64,000 bases of DNA from Saccharomycopsis phalli (taxonomy: Eukaryota > Ascomycota > Saccharomycetes > Ascoideales > Saccharomycopsidaceae), in contig CP073212.1 in the NCBI GenBank assembly GCA_020342235.1, forward strand, positions 62,001-126,000, given 5' to 3'. Positions 30,422 through 40,798 of this stretch are shown piece by piece. How positions within the stretch are numbered: position 1 is the first letter of the stretch; every line of letters begins with the position of its first letter. The position numbers were made by a program, and so were the translations under genes. A model generated the notes under the pieces. That model had not been told where the DNA came from and did not search any database. It saw nothing but the letters and a program-made list of their open reading frames with translations.

Positions 30422-32410
30422 TTAAAGTTTCTCCAGAAAATTATTAGGATTCGGCTTGCGACGCTTGATTGACTTGACCGTGAGAAAATGCTGGAATTGG
30501 ATCTTGGCCAAGTCCATGTGCGTGGCCTCAGGGTGTGTTTGCTGGAACTGGCTCACAATCTGCGCCTTTTGCCGGTACAAATCGTGCTTGTCCTGATTGC
30601 TGAACTGGTAGTTCATCGGCAATGACATGGTCTTTTCCTCGAGCACCTCCTCGTCGCTATTTTCGTCCATGTCAAAGTTCACAACCCCCTCCTCACTATT
30701 GCTCCCGACTGTATACTTGAATAACTTGCCGGTTTTCACGCCCTCGGTCACAGGTTTCTGTGCAAGCTGTCGCTTCAAGGTCTTCTTGGCCAACCCAAAG
30801 CCACCGGCCTTGTTGAACCAGTAGTACTTCCACTGGCTCTGTCTGAGCCTCTTGAAGTTGCTAATGTTCTGGTTCACCGATACCGCGTTATGCAGGTACT
30901 CTAGCGACCGCAAGCGCTTGGTACTTGACTCCCTGCCAAGCACAAGCTGCCCCTGCATGGACACTGGCTCCTTGCACACCGGCTCGGAACTCGGCTTCTC
31001 GATATCCCGAATGTGATGCACGACATTGTTGAGCGACAAAAACTTCATGCCCACGTGCGACTTGTGCTCAAGCAACTTTGGATTGGCACCAATCGGAATA
31101 CTCGCAGATATCTCGTCCAACTTCGCCTTGTCCACCTTGTTGCCTTTGGAATTCAACTTGTAACTCGGAGTAATCACGTTCTTGCTCAAGTCAACCATGC
31201 CAGAGATCCCCAGACCCAGAATGCACGTGACCCAGTAGATGTTGTCGCCGTTGGAACTGGTCAAACTGTCGTTATTAAGCAAGCTCAGCGTGATCGACGG
31301 CGGCACAGAGCCACCGGGCGACGTTATTTCCACCGGCCGTGCCTGTGGAATCTGCCCATTGACACTATACAACGGTCGGTTGAGCACCGTGGTATTTGCA
31401 ATTCCCGACGAAAGAAGATAATTCTGCTTGAGCTCCACCGAAGGCTCGGGCAAGAGGAGCTGCTCAAGGTACTTTTCCTGGTTGTAATTTAGCCGGTACT
31501 GCTTGGCACGATGGACCCGGAACTTGGTGTTGGTAATAAACGGGTGGTTCTCCATGCTCACCGGAATTGGCGTGTTGGCCTTTCCGGTGAAATCCCCGAC
31601 AATCCCGTCGCCAATAAAGCTCTTTGTCTCCTCAATACGCCGGTGTAAACGACCAAGGTCCGCTTTCCCACGCAACCCTTTCTCCAGATCGTTTCCCGAT
31701 CCCGCAAGATCACTCACATCGCTGTGCATCTCCTGGTTCAGCAAGTTGTAAACCGCATCTCCGTCGGTGAATCCTTCTTCTCGTGCAAGTTCCTCCCAAT
31801 AGTCGTCGACGACCCGCTGTCCTCCGGAAATGAGTCTTGCGCCATAAATGAGGTACAACGACCGGAACGTGATCACACCAATCACCCGCGACTTGAACAC
31901 CAGCTGGAGTATGCCATGCTTGATGAGAAACAGCTTGTCAGCCTCATTGGTCACATACTTCACAAGCGACTTGTTCTTGTTCAAAAAGAGGTACGAGTCC
32001 CGGAACTGGAGCTCCTTGGAGATGTCTGTCGCCATCACATAGAGCTTCTTTCCCCGGCCCGGAAGCGTGAAGGTTGACACCACAATACGGTTGTTTTTGC
32101 TCTCGTCAGCAAGGTAGCCATTCTTGCTGATTTTCTCCTCGCCCTTGTCATCAAATTTCACCTGTAGGTACTCGTCCTTAAGAGCTATCCCGTTGTTAAA
32201 GTCCAGCGGCTGGTACTTTGTGTAGTCCACAATATCTTCCTTGGGGAAGGGGTACGGTGGAAGATTGATGGGGACAGAATGGGTCGAGGTGAAGTTCAAA
32301 TGGATCTGCCGATTCGACACATTTGGATTATGCACCACAAATGCCGTTGGCTGGGGCTCGTCAGGCGTGTTTTCAGGCAAATTCAGCTCGATATCTGGAA
32401 TTGTACTCAT
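30422..32410 (-). CDS. chromatin remodelling complex subunit (Rsc7/Swp82 family)
   Basis: A 662-residue nuclear protein. The conserved CRC-subunit domain is at about residues 125-225: GRGKKLYVMATDISKELQFRDSYLFLNKN, then LIKHGILQLVFKSRVIGVITFRSLYLIYGARLI and GGQRVVDDYWEE. This domain defines Npl6/Rsc7 of RSC and Swp82 of SWI/SNF. The length is nearer Swp82 (623) than Rsc7 (435). The C-terminus is basic (SIKRRKPNPNNFLEKL). The first ATG of the frame is at 32410; codons further upstream lack an ATG. It is divergent from MRPL51 across about 110 bp, so the two likely share a promoter. Which complex it joins is not settled by sequence. Confidence 0.82.
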   Translation of the reverse strand: MSTIPDIELNLPENTPDEPQPTAFVVHNPNVSNRQIHLNFTSTHSVPINLPPYPFPKEDIVDYTKYQPLDFNNGIALKDEYLQVKFDDKGEEKISKNGYLADESKNNRIVVSTFTLPGRGKKLYVMATDISKELQFRDSYLFLNKNKSLVKYVTNEADKLFLIKHGILQLVFKSRVIGVITFRSLYLIYGARLISGGQRVVDDYWEELAREEGFTDGDAVYNLLNQEMHSDVSDLAGSGNDLEKGLRGKADLGRLHRRIEETKSFIGDGIVGDFTGKANTPIPVSMENHPFITNTKFRVHRAKQYRLNYNQEKYLEQLLLPEPSVELKQNYLLSSGIANTTVLNRPLYSVNGQIPQARPVEITSPGGSVPPSITLSLLNNDSLTSSNGDNIYWVTCILGLGISGMVDLSKNVITPSYKLNSKGNKVDKAKLDEISASIPIGANPKLLEHKSHVGMKFLSLNNVVHHIRDIEKPSSEPVCKEPVSMQGQLVLGRESSTKRLRSLEYLHNAVSVNQNISNFKRLRQSQWKYYWFNKAGGFGLAKKTLKRQLAQKPVTEGVKTGKLFKYTVGSNSEEGVVNFDMDENSDEEVLEEKTMSLPMNYQFSNQDKHDLYRQKAQIVSQFQQTHPEATHMDLAKIQFQHFLTVKSIKRRKPNPNNFLEKL

Positions 32411-32522
32411 GGCTGGTGTTGATGGAGACGCGTGCTCTTGGAAATTGCCAGAGGTCTGGTCCGGGTAACACTGCACATGGGAAAATTTGATTTTTCATGG
32501 GTCTACAACAACCACACTTAAA

Positions 32523-32995
32523 ATGACGGTACGAGCAGTTGGAAACGCAGTTGTTCCGCTCCGGAACTCGGTGGGGAAGTTTGTTTTGCCTGTAAGTGAA
32601 TATGTTCATTTTTTTGATTCGGCGTCCGACTAACTTAGTGCACCAAAATCACGTTGCGCTACTGCAACTGGGGTGGAAGCTCCAAAGGACTTCGAGAATT
32701 TATCAAGTCGAAAAAGTTTATCAATTTTGCAGAGGCAAACAAAAGCATTGAATTGCATTTGGTCAACAAGTCGGGACACCCGGTTATCACCGGTCATTAT
32801 GCCAATGGCGGTACCAAGCCGATTTGTGTCAAGAACGTGCTGTTGGATGTCGTGAATAATAAAATGGATTTACTAAGGAATGCTTCTGGTGAGAGACTCA
32901 GCAAGTACAAGCAGGCCGTTGAAAGTATTAATGAGAATTCAAGAGGTATCTGGTCGCCATTCCATGTTGCTGAAACTGAGAAGCATTCTGTTTGA
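32523..32995 (+). CDS. MRPL51: mitochondrial large-subunit ribosomal protein Mrpl51 (mL43), one intron
   Basis: Exons 32523-32591 and 32639-32995 give 141 residues. The joined start MTVRAVGNAVVPLRNSVGKF and then [20 protein letters not shown] match yeast Mrpl51 ([20 protein letters not shown]) closely, and RGIWSPFH near the end matches too. This L51/S25/CI-B8 thioredoxin-like protein belongs to the large mitoribosomal subunit. The CNWGG motif confirms the splice junction at phase 0. A CTG codon at 32840-32842 lies in a non-conserved position. It is divergent from the Rsc7/Swp82 gene. Confidence 0.95.
32592..32638 (+). other. spliceosomal intron in MRPL51 (47 nt)
   Basis: Donor GTAAGT, branch site CGACTAAC, acceptor TTAG only two bases after the branch motif. 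No other AG in the next 50 bases gives a working frame, so this very short branch-to-acceptor distance is firm. Confidence 0.88.
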
Positions 32996-33604
32996 ACGTA
33001 TTGTGGTGAGGTAGGCTATATCTGGAGTGTTTCATCATGTTAATATCTGCACGTGGTTTTTAATTGTTACCATTTGAATCGTGAGGATATGTGTGTTTTG
33101 TGATTATTTGTGGAAGCATTCTATTGGTTTGTAAATATGATGAGAAAATGTATGAAAATAGTATGGGCTGGTGTAGCTATGTAGGGTTGGTATGAAACTA
33201 GTGCTGAAGCTCATCCAAAGATTGTGCACATCCTATTTGCAGTAACTGCTGAAACTCATCCAAAGATTGCGCTTGTCTTATTTTTAGAAACTGCTGTCAT
33301 GTGTGGTATTGGCATGTGTGGTAAGATTTCTTGGATTTACTTTTGTTTCGTTTTACCGATTTTACTTCCGATTTTACTACCAATCTTACTACCGATTTTA
33401 CTACCGATTTTACTTTTCATTTCACTCCCAATTTACCTCCCGATTTACTGTGTAATTTCCATTTTCTCATTCGCCCTATTTTAATTCCTCCAATCCTCCC
33501 ATTGTTTGATCCAGATCTTAGATGCTACCAAGACATAGGATACAGCATGCATATACAATCTTGAAAAGTATATAAACCACCCACACACACCTTAATAACC
33601 AGAA
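32996..33604. other. intergenic region with duplications
   Basis: A direct duplication of about 44 bp containing GCTGAAxCTCATCCAAAGATTG spans about 33204-33292. A T-rich 12-bp tandem repeat of TTTTACTACCGA type spans about 33347-33440. A TATA-like element AAGTATATAAACC near 33566 serves the secreted protein gene downstream. Confidence 0.6.
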
Positions 33605-34480
33605 ATGCTTCTTTCAGTTCCTTCCTCTATTTTATTGCTTGCCTCCAGTGTTGCCTCAATGACTTTAGTTCCTCGGGACATAAAGTCAGCGGTGACTAAC
33701 AAGATTCCTTACAGAAAGAACACAGCACTCCTCTATTTTGCCGTGATAGATGGCCGAAAAGACGTCATGAGCGCTCTGAAAGGCACACAAGCAAACACGG
33801 AAAATCTGAACTCGACTGTGGCCACCAGTCTGTTGAGTGATACCAAGAAACAAGCACTCTTCAACTTGATCTTTGACCCAGTGCAGCACGCCAGAGAAAA
33901 CACGCCATATTGGCAAGAGGCCGAGAAAAAGCTTGAAAAGACTTCTTACTTGTCATTGGATAAGGATGCTCGTGACAGAGCAGACAATATTGAGGGTACT
34001 GTGAAGCAGTGTCAGCAGAAGTATGCTTCTTGGGTAAAGGCCAACGTTGTGGTGCTGCAGCACATTAGTGACATTCTCCAATGCACCCAGATTTATGGCA
34101 CTAGTTTCACCCAGGCGGATTTGCCTAGCAGTATTGTAGGAACTACGTCCGGATCGGCGGGAACCACGTCTGGACTGGCGGTTCCTGTGGTAGGATCTAC
34201 GACTTCCGAGGCAGTGACTACTGGTGGCTCTGCTGGAAGTTCTTCTGGCAACAATTCTGGCAACAATTCTGGCAACAATTCTGTCAATAATTCTGTCAAC
34301 AATTCTGTCAACAACTCTGGCAACAACTCTGGCAACAACTCTGGCAACAACTCTGGCAACAACTCTGGCAACAACTCTGAAAACAATTCTGGAAACAATT
34401 TTAGCAATTCTAGAGGCTCTTCTGGAAACAATTTTAGAGGCTCTTCTGGCATGTCTGGTACATCCAATGGAGAGAATTAG
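33605..34480 (+). CDS. secreted protein with N-glycosylation sequon repeat
   Basis: A 291-residue protein of unknown family. An N-terminal signal peptide is clear (MLLSVPSSILLLASSVAS). Residues about 20-165 are helical, charged and hold two Cys (CQQKY and LQCTQ). The next part is Gly/Ser/Thr-rich. From about residue 215 there are 12 consecutive NNS sequons separated by one Gly, Val or Glu, so dense N-glycosylation is possible. No hydrophobic GPI signal is seen at the C-terminus (GTSNGEN), so it is probably soluble or wall-bound by other means. The helical N-terminal part resembles small fungal cell-wall proteins in general layout only. Function unknown. Confidence 0.75.
   Translation: MLLSVPSSILLLASSVASMTLVPRDIKSAVTNKIPYRKNTALLYFAVIDGRKDVMSALKGTQANTENLNSTVATSLLSDTKKQALFNLIFDPVQHARENTPYWQEAEKKLEKTSYLSLDKDARDRADNIEGTVKQCQQKYASWVKANVVVLQHISDILQCTQIYGTSFTQADLPSSIVGTTSGSAGTTSGLAVPVVGSTTSEAVTTGGSAGSSSGNNSGNNSGNNSVNNSVNNSVNNSGNNSGNNSGNNSGNNSGNNSENNSGNNFSNSRGSSGNNFRGSSGMSGTSNGEN
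34239..34400 (+). repeat. in-frame 12-bp repeat encoding GNNS units
   Basis: Units of GGCAACAATTCT/GGCAACAACTCT. Six adjacent copies around 34318-34377 are nearly identical, with a GTC variant making the VNNS block. Confidence 0.9.
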
Positions 34481-35315
34481 AGCTGCGCGGAATGTGTCGT
34501 TGGGGTATGTGTGGACTACAATATATCAATATTTGTTAGCCACAAAGGATTGCCCATGGGTATTGGTGTTTTGCATCTAATTGGCTATCATCGCCTAACG
34601 TCATTCACCAGAAATACAGCAATATATATACGGAATAAATCATTTAATAAAGTCTGTAAACTACCAACATTTTATATTTTGGAACAAGTCCTCACTTTCT
34701 ATTACGCCTGACTTCCATCCAGGTTACCTGGTTTGCTAGCTATAAATAGCCAGACTTTTTTGAAACGTCTGTAAAATATATTTTAACCAGGTTGTTAGTC
34801 TGCTCAAGTCTTTTACAGGAATTTGTAGATGGTAGCATAGTTAATCCTTGAACAAGGAATCTGAACTAGTCAGCTAATTCACGTGCTTATACATTAGCTT
34901 CTTTATAACACATTCTGTTTTGGATACACTTGATACGTCTACTAAACCAGAAGTGGGATTCGGCGATCTCTTGGTGAAACAGAAAACCAACGTGCCATTC
35001 TCTTTCGAGTGGACATAGCCACACCAAACAGTAGAACAAAGCAGTGGAGATATATTTTCATTATGCCCAACTCCCAGATAATCGAAATAGACGTTACTCA
35101 ATACTCTGATAACCGAAATAGACGTTACTATACACTCTGATGACCGAACTAAACACCCAGATAACCCAAATATACGTTACCCCACATCAAGTTCTTTAAC
35201 ACGTCAACTTTCAGATGTTTAAGTAAAAACCACCTGCCAATAGCCAGAATATACAGCCAACCGCCAAGAGCAATGCGCAAACTTGACGTTTGCAAAAGAT
35301 TGGGCATATTCGCCT
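34481..35315. other. convergent intergenic region with repeat
   Basis: No gene. Four degenerate copies of a 29-31 bp unit (CTGATAACCGAAATAGACGTTAC) span about 35072-35185. A CACGTG is at 34880-34885. Confidence 0.6.
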
Positions 35316-35639
35316 TCACATCTTCTTCTTCTTCTTCTCATAGAAAAAGTCACTCCGACTACTTCCCAAATTAACCACCTTTGGGCACCCGTCTCTATTC
35401 TTTTCCGTACGAACACACTCAAAGCAATAATACGCGTCCGAAGTACCGTTATTCTTACACACCACACATCGATTTGCACCTTGACCAAAGGCACATTCGT
35501 CACATATTCTTACACGTTCCGTAGGACGGACAAACGAGTCACAGATAGGACACCGTCCATCACAATTATCACATAATTTCCCTACGCTGGTGCCGGGCTG
35601 TTTCAAACATAGAATCAAGTCCGTCTGATGCCTCGACAT
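35316..35639 (-). CDS. RDS3: SF3b spliceosome subunit Rds3 (PHF5A)
   Basis: A 107-residue zinc-knuckle protein, the usual length. Cys pairs match PHF5[20 protein letters not shown], then [24 protein letters not shown] and [20 protein letters not shown]. It is a core part of SF3b and sits with Hsh155 at the branch-site pocket that recognises the branch adenosine. The C-terminal KKKKK is encoded by a CTT/TTC microsatellite near 35322-35337. It is divergent from the ASR1-like gene, with a shared TCACGTGA palindrome in between. Confidence 0.97.
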   Translation of the reverse strand: MSRHQTDLILCLKQPGTSVGKLCDNCDGRCPICDSFVRPTERVRICDECAFGQGANRCVVCKNNGTSDAYYCFECVRTEKNRDGCPKVVNLGSSRSDFFYEKKKKKM

Positions 35640-35688
35640 TGTACTTTGACGATCACTGCAAAAAAGAAAGGCAAATTCACATCGTCTA

Positions 35689-35696
35689 TCACGTGA
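35689..35696. promoter_or_regulatory. TCACGTGA palindrome between RDS3 and ASR1-like gene
   Basis: Perfect TCACGTGA with the CACGTG core at 35690-35695, 50 bp from the RDS3 start in the divergent promoter. Cbf1-type site by motif. Confidence 0.45.
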
Positions 35697-35927
35697 CCAG
35701 GGAGACTTTTTTGCATTTCAAGTTTAAATAATACCCATCAGCGATTTTAAAGAAATACAAAAAAGAGCAATCTGCAAAAAAAATACCGCAACAAGATCAA
35801 TTTGGTTCGAAGCCATTCATCAAATAGTTGCAGCAGCCAATAAGAAAGTCTTCAAAGCAAAGTAGCTCACACAGAAAGCAAGAGATTTAAGAAACAAGCA
35901 GTCCAAGGAAACACAAGGATATCTACA

Positions 35928-36809
35928 ATGGAAACCCCCTTGATACTACCCTCGGAAGAGTGCTCCATCTGTATTGAGCCGCTCTTATCCGGGCAGGTTG
36001 ATACCCTGGTGGCACGGGTATTACCCTGCCGCCACTATTATCACGACTTGTGTATACGCTCGTGGAGTCAGCAGGCGAACACGTGCCCGAGCTGTCGCAG
36101 CAAGTTCAATTTGGTGCAGTTGGTGGACAAGTTGGGCGAGCTTATTTATGCGTATGAGGTGGAGAATGCTACCATGAAGGTGGACCCCGACTACTTAGCG
36201 CCGCAGGTCGAGGAGCAGGTCTTCTGCACGTGCTGCGGATCTGCATCCGGCACGCTTGCACAGTGCCGGCGATGCGGTACGAATTTCCACCGGCGCTGCT
36301 TACTTCCTGGGCAGCGTTGCCCCGGATACGGCTGTGCACCGCGACGGGGCCGGACTGCCCAGTCGCGTGTCACCGAGGATACATACAACCGGTTGATTGG
36401 GTTGAGTGTACCATCGCCAAGTCCGACTCCGGTGCCGGTCGACCCCGAAGAGGAGGAGGCCTGGGCCCGGTACGATGAATTCCGGGGGAACAGTTCCCGG
36501 TCACCGCCCAAGTCTGAGGGCAAGGCAAAAAAGTTTAAACGCCCAAGTCGAAGGGGAAAGGCAATTGGAAGTGGCGCAAAGATCGACAAGTCGGATAAGG
36601 ATAAGACGGCGTGTAGTTCAAAAGTGCTGTCGTTGTTGTCGGAGATGCATAGCAACAGCGAGTCATTGATGAAGGACCAGGTGAATAACCAGGTGATTAA
36701 CCTTGAATCGCAGCAGTTGTATTGTCAATATTCGCCACCATTGTCACCGGAAGGGAGTGGAGATGAGCGAGCTGAAAGGAAGCGTGGGAAGGAGAAGGTA
36801 GGCAAATGA
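35928..36809 (+). CDS. ASR1: RING/PHD-like zinc protein, Asr1-like ubiquitin ligase candidate
   Basis: A 293-residue protein. A RING finger spans about residues 12-58 (CSICIEPL..., CRHYYHDLCIRSW, CPSCRSKF). A second zinc module follows at about 101-137 (CTCCGS, CRRCGTNFHRRCL, CPGYGC), PHD-like. The order RING then PHD and the length match S. cerevisiae Asr1 (288 residues), a ubiquitin ligase that binds phosphorylated RNA polymerase II CTD. The C-terminal third is basic and Ser-rich and not alignable by eye. Another RING/PHD family is possible, so the symbol is provisional. Confidence 0.68.
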   Translation: METPLILPSEECSICIEPLLSGQVDTLVARVLPCRHYYHDLCIRSWSQQANTCPSCRSKFNLVQLVDKLGELIYAYEVENATMKVDPDYLAPQVEEQVFCTCCGSASGTLAQCRRCGTNFHRRCLLPGQRCPGYGCAPRRGRTAQSRVTEDTYNRLIGLSVPSPSPTPVPVDPEEEEAWARYDEFRGNSSRSPPKSEGKAKKFKRPSRRGKAIGSGAKIDKSDKDKTACSSKVLSLLSEMHSNSESLMKDQVNNQVINLESQQLYCQYSPPLSPEGSGDERAERKRGKEKVGK

Positions 36810-38835
36810 TATGGATGATGTTAGTGAGGTGATGTGAAATGATGTGAATGAGGTAAATGAAGTGATATGGATAAGGTGAAGCGAAATGAAGTAATGTAAA
36901 GTGAAGTAAAGTGAAAGGGGAATTTGTTATTCTAGTTTGTATTTAGGTCATGTTTGGGTAATTATAGATATCAGAAGTTTGATTTTATGATCCATGTAGC
37001 ATTCAGCGCCAGTGCCTTTGTCAAATTATCAATGAGGCCATTTTCTCATCAGAGTTTTAGACCAAACACACCTCTAACCAGTACGATATTCCACAAGTAC
37101 CAGAATATCACCAACAACCTTTACAAACTTACAAACACTGTACTGTAGATGGTTTTTCATCCTCTACTCAAATATGGACTCTTTTGTCAAATGGCACAAG
37201 ATATCGACGGTAAAATTTTCGTGAGGTCCAGTATGAGAAATCTAGAATCCAGATAATCTTTAGTTGCACCATTCCATGTAATCACTTCTGATTTGAATAA
37301 TGTTTTATCGCGCGGTACAAGGCCATTTGTTACTTCCACTCCAATTGATGGCACCTTGGGCTCGCCAAGAGATGGTTTTATTACTCAAGATTTTAATGAG
37401 ACAAAACTGGTTGATACATTTCAAATTATCAAATAAAGCCTTTGGTAGGTGTTTACTGGTGGTGCCGATTGGACAGTTTGACTATCAGTGTAACAGGTAG
37501 ATAAAACATTTACTCATCGGGGAAAACCCAAGGGCTTGAACAAAGCTTAATCACAAGTGGAAACATAGCTAAATAAATGTCCGACCCTCTACAGTGCTAT
37601 ACGGAGCCATTACCATCGTGTTGTAGTGACAATTCCAATGATAAGGGCTACAACGGAACTAAACAAGTTGCGTTGTTACGTTTTGTTCGGCCCACTGTGG
37701 GGAATCTAAAAATAAATTGATAATGAAATCAGAAGCATTGACAATAAGGCACGGCACAGATTCTAGATAGCCTGAAATAGCCAGAATAAAATATTATTTA
37801 CAGCACCACCACTTCCGACACAATAGGTCCAAACAAGAAAAGCACCGTGCAAAATCCCACTTGGGGCACGGATTATGATTTTGCCGTTCCCTGCCTCACC
37901 TCATAGTGTGAAAGATGACCAAAGTCTGTAAATTACATTCAACTTAGCGTTGCTTCCACCCCAAAGGAGGAACAGGTAAGTCACTTAGGGACATTGCAAT
38001 CAGACAAGTATGTCTCAATCATCGACTGATTAGCCCAATGGTGCAACCGGACGGAATGTGTAATGCCAGCCTTGTAAAAGCAAAATTACGACTGCCAGTT
38101 TATGAGTTGAAATAAAAGTGCCATGGTCTGGGGTCCAAGTCTAAGGACCACCCATGAAATTATATGAAACGTCACCAAACTTTGAGAGGGGCCCGATACC
38201 ATAATTGTGGGTGAGTTAAATCCGTGAGAATGCATTGTTTGGAATTTTTTTCTACATGAGTTTCAGAGTGAGCACCATGACAGGGGTAAGACAGGTAGTG
38301 TGAAAACCAAAAGAAGGTGTCGTGTTGTAGACCCTAACTAAGTTACACAAATAAAATAGATGTAAATTATGTAATTTTAAGAGGATGGAAATCACCAGAT
38401 ACGCCTCAATGAACCAGTGGTGCATCAACCAGCTCTACTCAACACCCTCTATACTGTGAATATTCATATACGCCTCCACGGACACCCCTGATTTATCACG
38501 TGACATTTCAGATGAATGAGTGCCACATTGCTTATTGTTTGCTGTTCAATGACGCGAGCAGTGTCTTGTTATTTTTCCCAGACCTTGTGGCAGTACCAGA
38601 ATATTGTTGCCTCAATATAATAGAAAGCCGGTGAATATCGAGAAGCTGGTTAATCACAGTTAACTGACAGAGAGAGTGTAGATCAAGATAGTGTACCGTC
38701 TCGTTTTACCCGAACGTTGTCCAGCGGCATCATGCACCCTGCTGCATACTGCGGACACCTCGAAAGATATACCGTCACCACGGGCCGATATGAACAGGCC
38801 AAGTTCTGGTGTGACTTCAACTTTTTGTATCAGAG
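36810..38835. other. long intergenic region
   Basis: 2 kb with no supported gene. A low-complexity GA/TG-rich stretch (GTGAAATGAAGT-like words) is at about 36826-36920. A TCACGTGA palindrome has its core at 38497-38502, about 340 bp before the next gene. Confidence 0.55.
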
Positions 38836-39351
38836 ATGAACCGATTGAAGAGGAAACAAAAGGAGTATTCCGGGGCTATTATAGCGACTCTGAGGCTTAT
38901 GCGAGAGAAGAACCAGCGGTTTAGTGAGTTGTCTTCTTTGCTAGGCGGTGGGATTACGCGGCTGTTTATGTTTTTGGGTAAGGTGAAAGACTGGATGGAC
39001 GAAAAAGAATCAACAAATAAACGGACTTTTGAGGGGGCAGTGGTGATGGATAACAACAAGAGGCCACGTGTGGAGGAGAGGATGAGTTTTGAAGAGGCCA
39101 AGGGGAATGAGAGAGTTGAGGAGGAGAGAGTTGAACGGGAGAGAGTTGAAAGGGAGAGAGTTGAACGAGAGCGAATTGAACGAGAGCGAGTTGAACGAGA
39201 GCGAGTTGAACACGAGAGGCTTGACGAGGAAAGGCTTGAGAAAGAACGAATCGAGAATATCGAGGAGAAGGAGACGGGCACGGATTCGCTGAGCGAGGAT
39301 GAGTTTGATTTGGATATAGATGAGGCTGTGAGCCGGCTAATAAGAGTGTAA
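38836..39351 (+). CDS. charged coiled-coil protein with VERER repeats
   Basis: A 171-residue protein that I do not recognise. Residues 1-60 are basic and helical (MNRLKRKQKEYSGAIIATLRLMREKNQRF). Residues about 92-135 are pentapeptide repeats of VERER type that would form a single charged helix. The C-terminus is acidic (DSLSEDEFDLDIDEAV). The repeats come from 15-bp GAGAGAGTTGAACGG-like units at about 39112-39216. The protein could be nuclear or chromatin-bound, but nothing shows this. Another frame overlapping its start (38691-38924) is less likely. Confidence 0.55.
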   Translation: MNRLKRKQKEYSGAIIATLRLMREKNQRFSELSSLLGGGITRLFMFLGKVKDWMDEKESTNKRTFEGAVVMDNNKRPRVEERMSFEEAKGNERVEEERVERERVERERVERERIERERVERERVEHERLDEERLEKERIENIEEKETGTDSLSEDEFDLDIDEAVSRLIRV

Positions 39352-40798
39352 TATGATGTGGTTAGTTGATAATGTTATGAGTCGATAATATGGGGTGTTG
39401 ATAATGTGGTGTGTTGGTAATGTGGTAATGAAAGTTCAAAATTATAGTAAAAGTTGACGTGGGATCAAATGCTGACTTACGAACTACTGGTATTAATGAG
39501 TCGCTTATTTCCTCTAGGCGTATACATAAATAATAATAATATGTTTATTTGGTTTTAAATAACTAAACAATGAGCCTTCTGGACGTTGGCAGCTTAGGCA
39601 GCAGCGGAAGCGGTGGAAGCGGCGATTTTGGCGGACAGTGGATTATCCCAATGCCATTTGGTGGTTCTGTGGTGTCGTTCTTAAATGAAATCATTCCTAC
39701 TTTGACTGTGGCGGCCATCTGTTTAAGTACTTGTATTACCGAACAGGTAATATTACACGTCTAATCCTGAAGTGGGCAGCAGCAAGGCACAAAATATATC
39801 AATAAAGACAAACTAGATTAGCAGAATTTGTACAGAGGACAATCACAAGTATAAATACGTCGTATACTTGCTGAAACACGCAATGTTTAAATAGTGGTTG
39901 CGTAAGGTTAGCAAGCATGACCGTATGGTAATCAAGTCAAAGTTCGCTAAAAAAGCAGGATCTTAGGGATTTGTAATATGACAAATTTACCTGTTACGTC
40001 TATGATTTACAAATGGCTTGTGACAAGAGTCCGGTAGATGTGTTGATTTGAAATAGTCACGTCTATCGATCTGTCACGTCTTGGCCCTTATTATCGAGAC
40101 GTTGACATTCGGAAGACCCAAAACGCTTTGACATCTGTACGTAAAGATTTTAGAGGTTTTATAGGCTAGATCGATCGCCATACAATGCTCATTGGGTGAA
40201 ACGATTGTCAAGATAAGGACAGTTGATTCATTGCCAAAACAATCAATTGCGGGCCGAGGTATTTATTGAGAATCTTTTACATCCCACCATTTGGAGATTC
40301 TCCTGTCCCTTTGAAATTTTCAGTGCGTTTTCCAGGCCGCAAGTACGTTATTTCCAAGATTCATCATTGGACCAAAAACAATCTTGAAAACACAATCAGC
40401 AGTGAGAAATATTGCAACTAGCCAAGATATTTCTAAAATCTTCAAGATTTCTAGCTCTCCCTTGCAGAATAATTGTTCATTAACTGTACACTGGTAGATC
40501 CACCTATCATATGAATACATTTCCCGATTCAGAGTCGGAAGACGTAAAGTAGATATCCGAAGAGGAAATGAGGACGATCATAGCAAAAAGTCATTGCTTC
40601 CAACTCTGACTCTGTACATAAGCATTTAGTATGTGATAATATTAAGCTACAATTATCCTATAATATACTCATCAAAACAACATCAAAACAGCACATTACG
40701 ACGCCCAATACTCGCTCAGGCCAGCAAAATGTAAGTAACATACATACATACCCAAAACACAACTCATCAATACCAGGCTAGATCATACACCCGGCATA
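39352..40798. other. intergenic region with a possible small ORF
   Basis: Mostly AT-rich. A GATAATGTGGTGTTG-like short repeat is at about 39364-39427. One possible small gene is listed separately. A CATA run lies near 40740-40751. Confidence 0.5.
39570..39764 (+). CDS. possible small Gly/Ser-rich membrane ORF
   Basis: 64 codons with an A-rich leader (AACTAAACAATG). The N-terminal half is Gly/Ser-rich; the C-terminal half is a hydrophobic segment (about residues 35-58). No family recognised; may be chance. The low score reflects length and lack of homology. Confidence 0.2.
   Translation: MSLLDVGSLGSSGSGGSGDFGGQWIIPMPFGGSVVSFLNEIIPTLTVAAICLSTCITEQVILHV

Noticed and set aside
38691-38924. 77-codon frame overlapping the start of the charged repeat gene
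   Set aside because: The overlapping 171-codon frame has a far more protein-like composition and a proper ATG.
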